In this document: one piece after another, positions 21,122 through 53,731 of the stretch
Layout of the letters: each line of letters begins with the position of its first letter
Position numbering within the stretch: position 1 is the first letter of the stretch
NCBI GenBank assembly: GCA_903813345.2
Contig: CAIIXF020000002.1
Location: 10,040,650-10,104,649 of the forward strand
Direction: 5' to 3'
Origin: Owenia fusiformis
Taxonomy: Eukaryota > Annelida > Polychaeta > Sabellida > Oweniidae
DNA length: 64,000 nucleotides
Notes under the pieces: model-generated
Told to the model about the DNA's origin: nothing
The model's input: only the letters and a program-made list of their open reading frames with translations
The model's database searches: none
Translations under genes and position numbers: made by a program

Positions 21122-21434
21122 CGCTTAAGCAATAATTTGTGAGCTTATAAATACGCCAAAACATCAAACGCACTTAAATCTAAATTATGCGAAGTGAACT
21201 GAACATGAATAATAGATGGCATATGTATATAAATCTCTTTGAAAACAAAATATATATCATTTTTACATATCACAAATACACTGATCCCCACCTGGTTATA
21301 AAGACGTGACTACAACTGGAGCCAGGGTCTCAAAAGTGACATAATACAATAGTTCTTGTCTAGACATTTTACACAGGTTTTTGTGAAGAACAGAGTGTTG
21401 AGGAATAGAAAAATCCTATTGAACGAAAATGTAT

Positions 21435-21505
21435 AAGCACGGACTATATAGGTCCGTGGTCTAAGCTTATGTTTAAACACGGACTTTCAGGTCCGTGGTT
21501 TAAAG
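21435..21505. repeat. Two tandem hairpins around CACGGAC/GTCCGTG
   Basis: CACGGAC-TATATAG-GTCCGTG and CACGGAC-TTTCAG-GTCCGTG lie about 40 bp apart, each a perfect 7-bp stem with a short loop. No gene context explains them. Confidence 0.7.
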
Positions 21506-22889
21506 GATAGATATATAACTATCAGGGGCCTAGAAAACAATAAAAATGAGTTTATTGATGAACATCAATTTGATTCATTTTCATTAATTAAATGCATTGG
21601 CTTTCTTATCAAATTTGAAAGTACTCTAATAACGAAAGTGAAAGTATTTGGCCGTTGTTAGGAATTCCCCAAAACAAGTGTCACAATGAATGTCACCATA
21701 CCATCCAATCCCATAGTGATGTTATTACGCTTACAGCGATAGCTTTGGAGAAACCCCCAAACTGTTAGTGGATATCCCAAATAATTTCACATACCAAATT
21801 AACTCTAACTAATGTAAAATAAGCGTTCTTTCATATTGCAATCGATTCCTCATATTAATACAAATATATTAGCGTATAATACTGTCAAGAAATAAGTCCA
21901 AAACGGCAATGGTATATGTATTGCCTCTTATTAAATACACAGGACGAAACGTTCTGAAAATTGCTAAAAGTAGGGGTCATTGTAACAGCTCCCACTCCGT
22001 CAATATTTTATCAATTTACATTTTCCTCACATTGATTGAAAGAATATCCAATCTAAATGCAGATATGAAGCACTGTTTCCCAGCAGTAATCAATCTCTTA
22101 TTACATTGAAAGTGTTTTGTCAAAGAAAACAAGAGAATAGGTAAGGAAACTGCTGACATAATCCTGCTTTTCATCTTCAATTCATCAAGGTATCCAACAA
22201 CACAATTTTGAATAGGTTTCAGCTGTGGGTGAGGTTTGCTTTATCGAAATCAAAATTAAAAAAAGCAAACCGAACCCACATTTATTGAGGTACAGAGAAA
22301 GCTGTGGCGGGTCCAGGGTGGGGTAAACCTTTTTAGAGCCTCAAAAGTTTTGGGCCCAGAAATTTTGTAGGGCCTTAAAAATTAAATGGGAAAGTTTTTT
22401 CCTGACTCACAATTTGCCCCCCCCCCTCCCCCCTAGTCAACTTCTGGATCCTCCACTGATAAGCATCTAATGTGAGAATAATCAGTGTCCAGCAGCCTTC
22501 CCCTTCTTCCCCACATGGTTGAAGGACCAATTCCGCATCAAAGACCAGAACTCCAAGGGACATTTCATTCAGACTGAAGTCATTAAAGTCATTAATAAAA
22601 ATTGAAAAGATTGATAGCCTATCCAATACTCATAACATCAAAAATGTTATAGACACTTGTACTCATAAAAAGAGCAGATAAAGTTTGTTCATCGGGAAAG
22701 CAAGCTGTCTCGTAGCCAGATATGAATCAAGGTATGAGGATATAATTGGCTCTGTAACCACAATGTTGCGAGTTCGAGACACGTGTGCGCTTTGTGTTTA
22801 TCCAAGACTGCACTAGTGTAGTGTCAAATCGATATAATTGGGGGTTTTGGCTGACTCTACCAACAAAAAGAACTTAAAAGACACTGCTA
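21506..22889. other. Gene-free stretch
   Basis: No gene supported. A GGGCCC-rich fragment related to the 10.2-10.9 kb element lies at about 22,305-22,460. Confidence 0.35.
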
Positions 22890-22892
22890 AAA

Positions 22893-23388
22893 TCACTGTT
22901 CCACAACTAGTTACTTTGATATAACGTCAATGTAACAAAATGGATGAACTTTATGGTTACGACTTTTCTTGTTTTCTCGATTTAAACCTACTTATAAGTC
23001 AAGTTGCAGATTATAATTTGGCACAAAGCATGAGCCAATGCACAAAGCTAGAAAATATAGTCTAGGTTTAATATGTTTCTTCGATTTGGAATTTATTTCG
23101 TAAATGGAGTTGCAATTCATATATTTAGTCCCTCGCTTTTGTTATATTGACGAAACTCGGTTATATTGCTAATGGAGCTGAGGTTACTTTGACAACTTAC
23201 GTCAATGTAAGCAAGTGAGGGTCTAAATGCATGAACTACAGCTGTAATAAAAATCAAATTCCAAACCGAGAGCATTTCTAAAAGCCAGACTATATTGTCT
23301 AACTTTGTGCCAAATGATAATCCGCAACATGACTCATACATAAGTTTAAATCGAGAAAAAAGTAACTAGTTGCGAAACAGTGACAATA
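22893..23388. mobile_element. MITE with CACTGTT(C/T)CNCAACTAGTTACT ends
   Basis: The left end CACTGTTCCACAACTAGTTA at about 22,893 is inverted at the right end (AGTAACTAGTTGCGAAACAG, about 23,363-23,383). Arms match further inward around TTTGGCACAAA / TTTGTGCCAAA. The CACTGTTCC tip is shared with the 44.75-kb element. Confidence 0.65.
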
Positions 23389-23519
23389 TCAACATAAACT
23401 TCCAATCATGAATTGTGGGAAGTCCTACTAGATTGTATTCCATACCTGATGAGGTTTCAGGGACGTATCAACCGGTAATATATTCGATAGCCGGGCAAAT
23501 ATATCAAAAATTCATCAAA

Positions 23520-23722
23520 GTTTTCATCAATTTTCGATGTATTGTAATCGAGGAAACATTGGAAAAATTTGAAGGTATTTGAAATAAAATCAAGTTACGT
23601 TTCCATCAATATAATAAGTTATTTCATTGCAGGTTAAGTGAATAAAAATTCAAACGTAAAGAGGCTTTAACACGTAGTTCAATGGGGGAGCTAAGGTTGC
23701 CAAACTTATGGAAGGGAGTGTA
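23520..23722. mobile_element. Truncated MITE, relative of 32,125-32,492
   Basis: It carries one intact end, GGGGGAGCTAAGGTTGCCAA to GGGAGTGTA, plus internal sequence that matches the reverse complement of about 32,130-32,340. The other end is missing. Confidence 0.6.
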
Positions 23723-24454
23723 TTACTTTGAGGAACCCAAAGCGAGTTACGTTAACAGATCCGTTTTCGTACCAAAGTGGCGCAAACGATTTCGAATCGT
23801 TTTTGTTTTTCCATGATTTCACGAGATATAAGTAGAATCACCTTACCTTCTTCTAAGGCCAAGAATTGGCTAGAGCCTCGGATAAGAATCACCGCGCGCT
23901 ACCCTTTTTGCACAAACGTGTATTATGCTTCAGAAAATCCAAGCTTTGCGAACGTATTTTCTTGTAAAACTACAAAATCATCAATATTCTTCCTCACTTA
24001 CATGTTCAAGGTTCAATAGGCGACTTTGAATGGTCGACCTTCATGCATAATTTGAAAATAGAATCATCAGATAAGGTTTAAACATGGAATTGACTCTAAA
24101 GCCTCAAAAGAATTCTGAACCAAATTTATCGGCTCTGTTACAATGTGCCTTTAAGGAGTTTTGCTGTAGAGGGGGTGCCGTTGTTTTTTGACAACCGATT
24201 TGTGACATAAATTGTAATTATGGTACCTTTGTATTGATATTTTGGACGTCTACAGGGAACTACTGTTAATGGAATGCTTATCATAATGTGGACAGAACAA
24301 TTCACTCAATTGCTATGTCAACTTGGGGTGCTTTGGCTTAAATTATAACATAATGAACATAATATGTTTACCTACAATAACATATTTACAGATGTATACA
24401 GTATTTCTATGTCAGACTAGATCTAAAATTAAAAAATAGTACCGTGGGTACTGG
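23723..24454. other. Gene-free stretch
   Basis: No gene supported. An 80-codon open frame at 23,777-24,019 has no recognisable domain. Confidence 0.3.
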
Positions 24455-25606
24455 GCTCACATGGTGTTGCTCAAAAGTGAATCATGGCTAAAATGGCGTA
24501 AAATAAAAAAAAATTGATGTAATTTTTGCCAATTTTTTGTAACAAAATTATTTCATACAACTACTCTTTACGGTGACATGACTTTTTACAATGCAGGACA
24601 CCTGAAATTATTTGTAAAGCTAGGAAATGGGCCACAAGTGAATTTCGCAAGACAAAAATGGCGACTATTTTGAAAATAGGCAAGCTTTTGAACCAGGAGT
24701 CATAGGGGAGTTTTCTGTATTGATGTTGAACAAAAATAACTTAAAACGGGAATCCTATCGACAGAGGTTTTAAGGCAAATGGTCCAAAAGTGGATTTCGC
24801 GAGATATATGGACAAATCAATGTTAACTAAAATGGCTGAAAGTAGGAAAACGGATTTAACTTTTTGCCGATTTTTGTAACAAAATTATTTCATACAACTA
24901 CTCTTTACAGTGACATGGATTTTTACAATGCAGAACACCTGAAATTATATGTAAAGCTAGGAAATGGGCCAAAAGTGAATTCTGCGAGACAAAAATGGCG
25001 ACAATTTTGAAAATAGGCGAGCTTTTGACAGTTTGAACCAGGAGTCATAGAGGAGTTTTCTACATTGACGTTGAACAAAAATAACTTAAAACGGGAATCC
25101 TATTGAACAGAGGTTTTAAGGCAAATGGTCCAAAAGTGGATTTCGCGAGATAAATGGACAAATCAATGTTAACTAAAATGGCTGAAAATAAAAAACAGAT
25201 AAATTTTTTTGCCGATTTTTTGTAACAAAATTATTTCATACAACTACTCTTAACAGTAACATGGCTTTTTACAATACAGGACACCTGAAATTATTTGTAA
25301 AGCTAGGAAATGGGCCAAAATTGAATTTCGCGAGACAAAAATGGCGACCATTTTGAAAATAGGCAAGCTTTTGAACCAGAAGTCATAAGGGAGTTTTCTG
25401 TATTGATGTTGAACAAATATAACTTAATACGGGAATCCTATCGACACAGGTTTTAAAGCCAATGGTCCAAAAGTGAATTTCGCGAGACAAAAATGGCGGC
25501 CATTTTGAAAATAGGCGAGCTTTTGAACCAGGATTCATAGTTTTTTTTTATATTGATGTTGACAGAGGTTTTAAAACTGGCCAATTGTTGACAGACGGAC
25601 AGACGG

Positions 25607-25641
<35 letters not shown>

Positions 25642-25678
25642 GACAAGTGAGTGATTGCAAAAGCTCACCATGTGAGCT
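24455..25678. mobile_element. Inverted-repeat element with about three 340-bp internal repeats
   Basis: The ends GCTCACATGGTG (24,455) and CACCATGTGAGC (25,678) are inverted. Inside, a unit containing TTTCATACAACTACTCTT recurs at 24,551, 24,888 and 25,234 (337 and 346 bp apart). A (GACA/GACG)n microsatellite occupies about 25,590-25,644. Fragments of the same family lie at 35,221-35,271, 35,846-35,884 and 36,430-36,640. Confidence 0.75.
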
Positions 25679-25734
25679 AAAAAACGCTTGCATTTTACTG
25701 AATTTCAAGATTACCGTTTCTCCACAAGCTCAAA

Positions 25735-26130
25735 TGCGTAACGAATTATAAGGATGAATCATATGACTGATTTGGATCTTGAGCTTCATTGCCTCTAAAT
25801 GTACAATCTGTTGAAGAGAGTTAGATCACAAAAGTACTCACAAACTTCAGAGAAAAAGTACTTTATGCATCAAACTTTCTGATTTGTGTAGTTTCTCGCA
25901 GTGCTATTCTACTATTATGAAAATAAAAATACAATTGCGTAAAGGAGGGATAGAACCAAATTTGTCACGGAATACAGCAAGAAAAAACCACCAAAGAGTA
26001 CAACAGTTATAAAGAACATATTGTAAATATACTTGTATCCTGATGGATATGGCGCACATATCGTCCATCGACTGAATTTCCCCATTTTTCATTGGCCGAT
26101 ACTTTTTCTATAATCCACTCCAGAAATTGT
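25735..26130 (-). pseudogene. Decayed copy of the serine protease exon 4 end and following intron
   Basis: This segment matches 51,281-51,690, including flanking intron text such as CACAAAAGTACTCACAAACT. In the coding part the peptide FLEWI-EKVS can be read. One G is then lost relative to the source exon (AAATGGGGAAATTC against AAATGGGGGAAATTC), which shifts the frame. Homology stops before the GDSGGP-coding part. It is a non-functional fragment in the same orientation as both protease genes. Confidence 0.75.
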
Positions 26131-26811
26131 GTAACATCTCCTCAACTCATTGTGGTAGCGTGGTTAAAAGAGAGGGAGGTGTTATTGATTAATTATGAAT
26201 TTCATATTCTAAGTGAATTATGGGGGGTGTAAAACAATGAGTCTTATAGAAAATAAACTTTTATGTCGAAAGAAAGATGGCGTTCTGGTAAAAATCTCTA
26301 CCTTATACTTGGAATTGTCTCATGAAAGAGGGAGGGGGGATAATATCACCTTAAGAAATATAACACGACAAAAGTTTTAAATATTAAACATATTTACATG
26401 TGTATATTTTATGATATAAAAACATATAACAGTACAGTAACAATTAGTTATGAATATTCAAACTGTGTTCCGAGTGAAGTTTCTCTATAAAGTGACTAAC
26501 ATGGACTAACATTGACTAGTACGAATTATAACAAGTGACTAACACGAGCTCACAAGTGACTAGAAAGTGACTAGAAAGTGACTAGCAAGTGACTATCAAG
26601 TGACTTACACGAGTTTCATGGTTGGAAATTTGCAATATAAGTGCCGGAATTGCCAGAGACTGGGAAAGCTGGACTTTGGGGGACTTTGGGAAGGGGATAC
26701 ATGGTCCTGGGACTAGAGTAAGATGTAAAAGGGATCCTGTACAACTTTTGGGCCGGAGCATTATATACATTTCAAGGAATCGAAACTTTCATGTCAAATC
26801 TCGTAACAGAA

Positions 26812-26936
26812 TTGGTTCTTCAATATTCGCCACGCAATGCGCCGCAGTAAGAATATGTATAGTGCTAATAACAGATCCAGCGCAAACCCCATTCACATCA
26901 GCAAACCATGGCCATTTGTTTTCTAGTTTAACTAAT
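26812..26936 (-). pseudogene. Decayed copy of the serine protease TAAHC exon segment
   Basis: About 125 bp match 53,400-53,525 and encode the block ENKWPWFADVNG...TAAHCVANIEEP. In-frame stops follow within a few codons downstream, and TGA lies upstream; the IIGG activation site is missing. With 25,735-26,130 it forms a shortened ghost of the S1 protease gene lying directly after the ADAMTS-like gene. Confidence 0.75.
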
Positions 26937-27073
26937 CATTTTCTGACAAAACATTATACTTGGCTCAAGGAGAAGGTTTCAGAATGGAAAGTTCAAACTA
27001 TAAAGACGGGTGTTGATTTAACGCATGCCATTAGTAACATGGCATTAGCATGTAAAATGTCGCCACTTGCCAT

Positions 27074-27160
27074 TTGTTACAGACGCCGAACAGCACCCAC
27101 CTTCCACATAGAAGTAAGAGACTCTAACAATATGTCACCACGTGGGGTGGTGACATAAGA
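27074..27160. repeat. Short repeat ending in a hairpin, copy 1
   Basis: It starts TGTTACAGACGCCG and ends in a hairpin TGTCACCACGTGGGGTGGTGACA followed by TAA, with a clear relative at 56,515-56,606. It could be the end of a transposon family; other parts were not recognised. Confidence 0.5.
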
Positions 27161-27713
27161 AAGGTAAGTAATTGGAGAAACTCAATTGCTATGCGCTTAA
27201 AAAGGAACTTTATTCAATATTTTTACATCCAATATTGTTTAAGCTTTGTTTCCTTCGCATCTAACAAGCGCTTTCGGCGACTCGTTCCTATGGCAAAGTA
27301 AACGCCTGGAAATAAAACTTGAGAGTCATTATAACCAATTAAAATACCTATATATATATACTGAACTCCAACTTATATTTGACGCTATTTTATTTGACGT
27401 TTTTGCGATTTTGAAATTTCGCAGCTATTAAATTTCGCTACTTTTCAATTTTTGGAAATTTTGCGGCTATTAATTTTCGCAGATTTGTGACTTCTCAAAT
27501 TTTTTTCAGCTTCTTTTTCTAATTCCTCTGATTAAATGTTTTTTAAATCCGAAATAAATGAAGAAAATAGTAACAGTATTTTTCGCCTAGCACTGAACGA
27601 AAGTTCAAATTTTTGTGAAGATTCGCGGATTAGATCTATGGGAATTTGACGGCTATTATATTTACGAATTCTTGAAAGCTCGCGAAAAGAGCGAAATATA
27701 GTGGCACGCAAAA
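27161..27713. other. Gene-free stretch below the last recognised ADAMTS-like exon
   Basis: No further exon with a protease, spacer or TSP1 signature is visible. Several TTTTCGC/GCGAAAA words recur. If the ADAMTS-like gene continues past exon 25, its exons were not found here. Confidence 0.3.
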
Positions 27714-27767
27714 TTACCAAGAGTACAGAAAGCCAAGAAAGCCAAGTTGAATATGGTTATACCATAC

Positions 27768-47578
<19,811 letters not shown>

Positions 47579-47940
47579 CGCGATGCCGAAGAAGCTGAAT
47601 TCAAATCTAAAATACTGTCAATTTGATATTCAATAAATAGATAAAAAAATAATAAAATATAAATTAGTACCAGTAGCTTCCACATAAAATAAAATCAGCA
47701 CTTACACATGTATTATTTTCAGTTATTTCAGGAAATTAAGGTTTGTTATGTATTAATTGACTTCCTGGTATTTTCACCGACGATTATCCAACTCTATTTC
47801 CTAAATAATAAAACAAAGATATTGCCAGTGGTTACTATATCGTAACGAACCCAAAATACTTTTCAAAGTGAAACTTGAAAATTGGTTATCTGTTTTTATT
47901 TTTTGTGGAAATAACGAACAAATACCAAAACCATCACCTT

Positions 47941-48185
47941 GATCCAGTGTAGTTTTACATTTAGAGTAGATTCTCGCGACACACCAAATAGGCTTTCTTT
48001 ATCAAGTTATCAGGTTCGTTATATGTCACTTGTCATACCACATATTCCGCAGAGGAGTAAGACATACATTGATTTTAGTAGATGCCCAATACTCACCTGT
48101 TGCATATGTCATACTGGCCTGCGGAATATGAGATAAGTCACAACTACCGCAGTACGATGGATAAATGCCATTTTGCGCGTAACAT
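47941..48185. repeat. Fragment of the 44.75-kb element
   Basis: It shares GTAGTTTTACATTTAGAGT and CCTGCGGAATATG words with 45,230-45,450. No intact ends are present. Confidence 0.6.
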
Positions 48186-49711
48186 CAATCACCAAATATA
48201 TGATTATATATACATGTACCTTCTGCCTTAACAAAAATTTGCTTAACAAAAAGTTGCTGTTTCGATGAAAGTTTAACGTCTTTATCGTCAATAATTGCTC
48301 TAAGAAAGTACTATCTTTTTTTCACTCGCCTTATATAAATGTCACGGATCTCATTATTTCCATGTCGTGATACTCATTCTCTCATTGGTCAATTAGATAC
48401 CATGTGACTAAAATATATTGAGGTATTCCATGTCTCCCTGGTATTGATGAATTTCTCTCTTTTGGTGAGGAAATAATGACTTTTGTTTTGTGCAGGTTTA
48501 ATGACAGTTCTAAGCTCAACTTCAAACAACCAGGGTGGTTACTTTATTGTTAATGGTTTGATTCTGTTCATGGTGGAGATCATTGTCAGACCATAAAGGT
48601 TTTTATCGACTCCATTAATAAAAGCCGTCACAGATGTGACCCATTGAATAATATTTATGATGTGATGATAATGCCACTTAAATTATTATTAAAACATTTA
48701 TCATTTGATTTCGTGTTAAGTATAAATAAGGGAGCACTGAGCACTGGATGTTTTAATTAAAACCCCAAAAAGTAATAAATATGCTACCATAGTAGATAAA
48801 TAAAATATTGTGACTCTGAAATAAAGAAAGAAAAAGAAAAAAGAAAATGCTTGCCATGGCCGGGACCATCAGAAGTGTGTTTCGAAGTCTGATGCCTTAA
48901 TTGACCATTTGGTCATAGCTTCTGCTCCTGAGAGTTAGGTCTATACGCAACGCAAGTCCCCTACCATCGTGAAAAGCAAGTACACGACCATCTAAACCGG
49001 TTGCCTAATTATCGTCTCGCATAAGTTTGATTATTTTTCAATTTTGTAAAGACATTTTACATTTCTGCAGTTGTAGATTAACTAGTAGCATTATAATCTA
49101 CATGTATATCTTCCTGGTGTGTATGATTGGAATGTTTCATGACTGTTTGGGTTTGGATTGATGGTTATGAAACTGTTAAAGAAGAAAAGGAGGCTAATTT
49201 GGCCATATTTTCTAGTGCTTTAGATCAAGATTTTGGAAATCTGGGGGGCGCTCCAAATAAGGAATTTCTCCACAGATGTCGCGGTTGAAAAAGTAGAAGA
49301 CAAAAAATCTACGTGTAAAAATCGGTATAATTGTTGATGGAAATCCATTTTTATTTTGTTTATCTCGTGTGTTTATAATTTTATAAAAAGTATTACGAAA
49401 TTATTTGTTCACTACAAATATTTGACTTTTTGTGACAGTGGTCTTGAGTTTGAAATCTGTTGAAGTGTTGAAAATTCGAAAAGATGGCGGAAAAAGCGGT
49501 CAGGTCTTTTTATTTTGGTGGCTCTTTTTTCTAGAGACATTTCGAGTTCCAAGGGGGAAATATGGAGCTATAACATGGTATATGTGGTTTGGTAACTGAA
49601 ATCTTAGTTTTTTCTTAATTGATCCGAAGATTTGCATGTTTTTCAATTGAATTGTATGGGGGCATTTAATAGTGGAGTTATCCCTAACTGTCTAGGCGGT
49701 TGCATCACTAA
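48186..49711. other. Intergenic stretch upstream of the ADAMTS-like gene
   Basis: No exon, promoter element or RNA gene could be supported. It separates the 3' end of the serine protease gene (50,600) from the start of the ADAMTS-like gene (47,578) together with the Harbinger-like MITE. Confidence 0.4.
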
Positions 49712-50490
49712 CCCCCCTATCACACCAAACTAGTTCTTACCCGTTCTTGCCAGTCCTACGAAAACGTCGTAAAACGGGCTCAATCGATCTGGCCGGTAAA
49801 TATGTCTAAAATAATTAGCTACTTCGTTCATAAACAGTCTTCAATACGTCAAACTCATTCGCAGTTCATTCAGGCCGCACCACGTCGGTGTGCAACTTCG
49901 TATAACGCGACCCCTAGTCTAGAAATTACAGAACGGTATGGTCGCCATCGAATTTTGAATCGATTCAAAATTCTAAATCACGTTCCCCGTCCGGGAAAGT
50001 TCATGAAGTTCGTAAACAGACCGTAGAACGTTGTAGCTACGTTCATTCCGTTCGCACACAGTAAAACCAGTTTTGAAGAACGCAGTGGCAACTTGCTTGG
50101 TGTGATAGCTATATTTTTGCTGACTCGTTGATAGATACGTTCTTAATCAGTTTTAACCCGTTTGCAATTAGTTCTACCTCGCTCTCAATACGTCCTCAGA
50201 CAGTTCAACTCGTTGTAAAATCGTCCCTAGTAGGATTTAAGTACGACGGTTCCGTTCGTAGTACGTCCAGCTCGTCGTTAGTAGGTTGTCACTCGTTCTA
50301 ATTGTAGAACCTGACGACCAATAGAACATTTTGAGCATGTTCTAAGTTCTAGAGGACCTACATGTTCGAGTACGTTCGATGAAGTTTGTAAATAGACCCC
50401 AAACGGTTCTAAGTACGTCCAGTCCGTTCGTACACAGTTGAAGCCCGTTTTCGAGAACGTAGTGAGAACTAGTTTGGTGTGATAGTAGGG
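49712..50490. mobile_element. 779-bp Harbinger-like MITE, TAA target duplication
   Basis: Same ends as 35,272-35,842 (CCCCCCTATCACACC ... GGTGTGATAGTAGGG), flanked by TAA on both sides. A partial internal end (GCTTGGTGTGATAG near 50,096) shows it is a composite of two copies. Its edge lies about 110 bp past the serine protease stop codon, so it may fall in the 3' UTR. Confidence 0.75.
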
Positions 50491-50599
50491 TAATATCAAC
50501 AGTAGATGGCAGCGGAGAATAACAAAACACAGCTTATTATTATTCGTGTATAAGCAATAATGCACCACTCATTACATATTCAGATCTTTTTGTAATCGA

Positions 50600-50732
50600 T
50601 TAACATTTGCAAGACTTTGTGACAATGTCCGCTATGTAGCCCGTCGCATTGTCCTTGTATAGAAGTCCTTTTGGCATCAGACATGTACCGTTTCCTATAG
50701 GTTCAGGATTCGTACACACTCTGACCTTTGAC
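50600..50732 (-). CDS. Serine protease gene: last exon, end of TSP1
   Basis: The exon encodes SKVRVCTNPEPIGNGTCLMP and ends IVTKSCKC-TAA, completing the C-terminal TSP1. CTNPEP and GTC match the last TSP1 strand. A clear AATAAA is not visible within about 100 nt downstream on the minus strand. Confidence 0.8.
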
Positions 50733-53647
50733 CTGTAGATGATAAAAAGTGAATATTAGCAAAGGACTATGCATGGAATGAATGTGGAAATAATGTACAA
50801 ATATTTAATTCCATTTTGTGCATCTTTCACAAGTGATATTCTACAAATCCCGAATGGCCAGCGGAATGTCCTCATGAAAATGTCATAGATAATGAGTTAG
50901 CATCGTAATACCATCATGTAATTATAAGTCACCATGGGGATAGATTCAAATCCTATTTTCTCAGAAGAACTCAAGCTGATCGAGTCTCAACAAGTCCATT
51001 GCATACATCTTAAACAGGACCTTCAAGGTTTACTGGGATCTATAAAAACTCTGAGTTGGTAATAATATAAGTATGGCACTTCAATGAAATATTGAAAATA
51101 AAACGACGGCCTTTTTGAAATTTTTAGTTGGTTTAAAATGAAACTGCACTAATATAACAGCTACACAATGTCTGACCATGACCACCGCAAATGAAGTTAA
51201 ATTTAAAAAGGTGTTTTTCGCCAGCTTGCATTTTACCGGATTTCAAGATCACCATTTCCCCACCACCAGCTAAAATGCATAATGGCAATGATGAAACATC
51301 TGATTTGGATCTTGAGGCTTCATTGCCTCTAAATGTACAATCTCTCGAAGAGAGTTAGATCACAAAAGTACTCACAAACTTCAGAGTAAAAGTACTTTGT
51401 GATACATCATTCTCATATCATCTGTGTAGATTCGCACTGTGCTCTTTGACTACTATATATGAAAACATATATGCACAATTGCAAGTGCGTAGGGTATAGA
51501 AGCAAAACTTGTCACGGAACACAGCAGCAAGAAAAAACACATAAAAGTTTACACCAGTCATAAGGAACATATTTTAAACATACTTGTATCCCGATGGACA
51601 TGGCGCACATTCCGTCCATCGACTGAATTTCCCCCATTTTCCATTGGTCGATACTTTTTCTTTAATCCACTCCAGGAATTTGACAATGTTCGTATAGACG
51701 TCTGGACGTGAACAATATGGTGTCTTTGGTTGGCCTGCTCCAAAGGTACTGATGCCATATTGCGTCCACTTCCCTCCCTCGTCACTGCACATTAAAGGTC
51801 CACCCGAGTCGCCTATACAACTCGCTCTAATGGTAATGAAATTTTGATTATTCAATGACGATGGGGGTGGGGTCAGTATATTGTTTCTTTGTGAATTTGA
51901 TAGCCGTTTTTTGCTTGTTTATGCCACAATCACACCCCCCGGACTGAAAGCCAAAATATTTTGGCGATCGCACCCTCCTCCCCCTTGACTGGCTACGCCC
52001 CTGTACTATGTTTGGTTATTAACCTAGATGTTATTTTGCTGTGTTTTGTAGTCATCTTTGGTCTTTTCCAGTATAATCTGCCCTTTCGCTTCTTTTATAG
52101 AAAGCAACATATGCAATCATACGCAAATGATTCAAGTGGTAACATGTCATGGTTTATACAAGAAAAGTAAATAATAGTCACCCATTGGCGCCATCTATAC
52201 AGAATCCATTTATATACTCTATATCCTCGAGCCTGTATATACCACAATCGCTCAGAATTGACACATTCGCCTCAAGCAGCGTTTTAGGATACCTGAAAAT
52301 CGTACATTATTATTCAATTCATAATAATAGTATTAATCAACTAGCTTTTGTACCTAGGGAAACAAATCTCCCATATATCTATCCATATATATATCTGATA
52401 AAGAAATGTTAAATTTTTAATTAAAATTTGCATACACAAGGAGCTTAAGTCAGTTTCACTGTGTGTCACGGTTTAATCTCACACTGTAGTACTCGACATA
52501 TCATCTGTGCATAAAAATGATATTTTTATTTCGTATGAGTACTTTGGCTTTGAACAGCGATAGAAGCATGTACAGTATTTTTTTTTTAAATATACACTAT
52601 TTGCGAGATATGTGGACGCTAACTGTTGATGATAAAAATATTATTACCTCCTTGCCAGGCCAGTTCTAGGGGTTTTGGTGCTAGTTTAGAAGGCTTTCAT
52701 AGTGGCGGTCCATATTGCCAGTCAAGAATGCAATTAATGACCGGCAATTTTCCCCGGGAAATTAGATATCGTTCAGTGCGTAAGATTTTCTTGATGTTTC
52801 AGTCCTAGTCATTAACGGTGGTAATAATACTAATAACGACATTTCTGCGGGCAACATAGTGAACTATTGGACCTTGGATTCCTTCGGCCCTCGGTCTAAT
52901 ATTTCATATAGCCCTTCGAAATGACGGCATTGTACTATTATTTTCTTTTGTGTTTAACAATTATAAACATATTACGTTGTTTTATCAATGACATATGATT
53001 CGATTGTAGTGCGGATACCTACTTTATACCTACGGTAAAATATTCAGAATATTCTAGCATGTAATCAGGAATATCTTTTAATTCTTCTTCGGTCATTTCA
53101 GTAGCTCCCCAACCGGTTATCATACACAGTTTATCATTGGATGTGTCTCTGTCAAACGTATTTGTGATTGGTAAAGCCACAGGCTGGGTGGCTTTGTTAA
53201 ATTCAAGAGGATCGACCTTCACGATAGCAATGTCATTCTTTAATGGAATAGTCCTATGTTGTAACCGTCTGAATCCATCATAAACGAATACTTTATTTGC
53301 TGTTCTTTTCTGTTCTAAAGGTTCATCATCTAAACGATGATATTTCCCTGTAACTATTGTGATATTTTCTCGGATGAGGTACTTCCCATCGGCGCCTATT
53401 GGTTCTTCAATATTCGCCACGCAATGTGCCGCAGTTAGAATATGTACAGGGCTAATAACAGATCCAGCGCAAAACCCATTAACATCAGCAAACCATGGCC
53501 ATTTGTTTTCTAGTTTAACTTTAGTGCCACCGATTATTCTTTTAATTCTCTTGTCCACCCATTGTTTCCCATAAGTTGGGCAGGCATTTATATTACACTG
53601 TCTGAAATCGATTACATTTCCTACACATGTACTGAATTCGTTTTTTG

Positions 53648-53731
<84 letters not shown>

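Noticed and set aside
26622-27158. 178-codon plus-strand open frame
   Set aside because: It is antisense to the decayed protease exon copy and crosses unrelated sequence; no domain.
27532-27720. Minus-strand 62-codon frame as the next ADAMTS-like exon
   Set aside because: It does not join exon 25 in phase with a recognisable acceptor and shows no spacer, TSP1 or protease signature.
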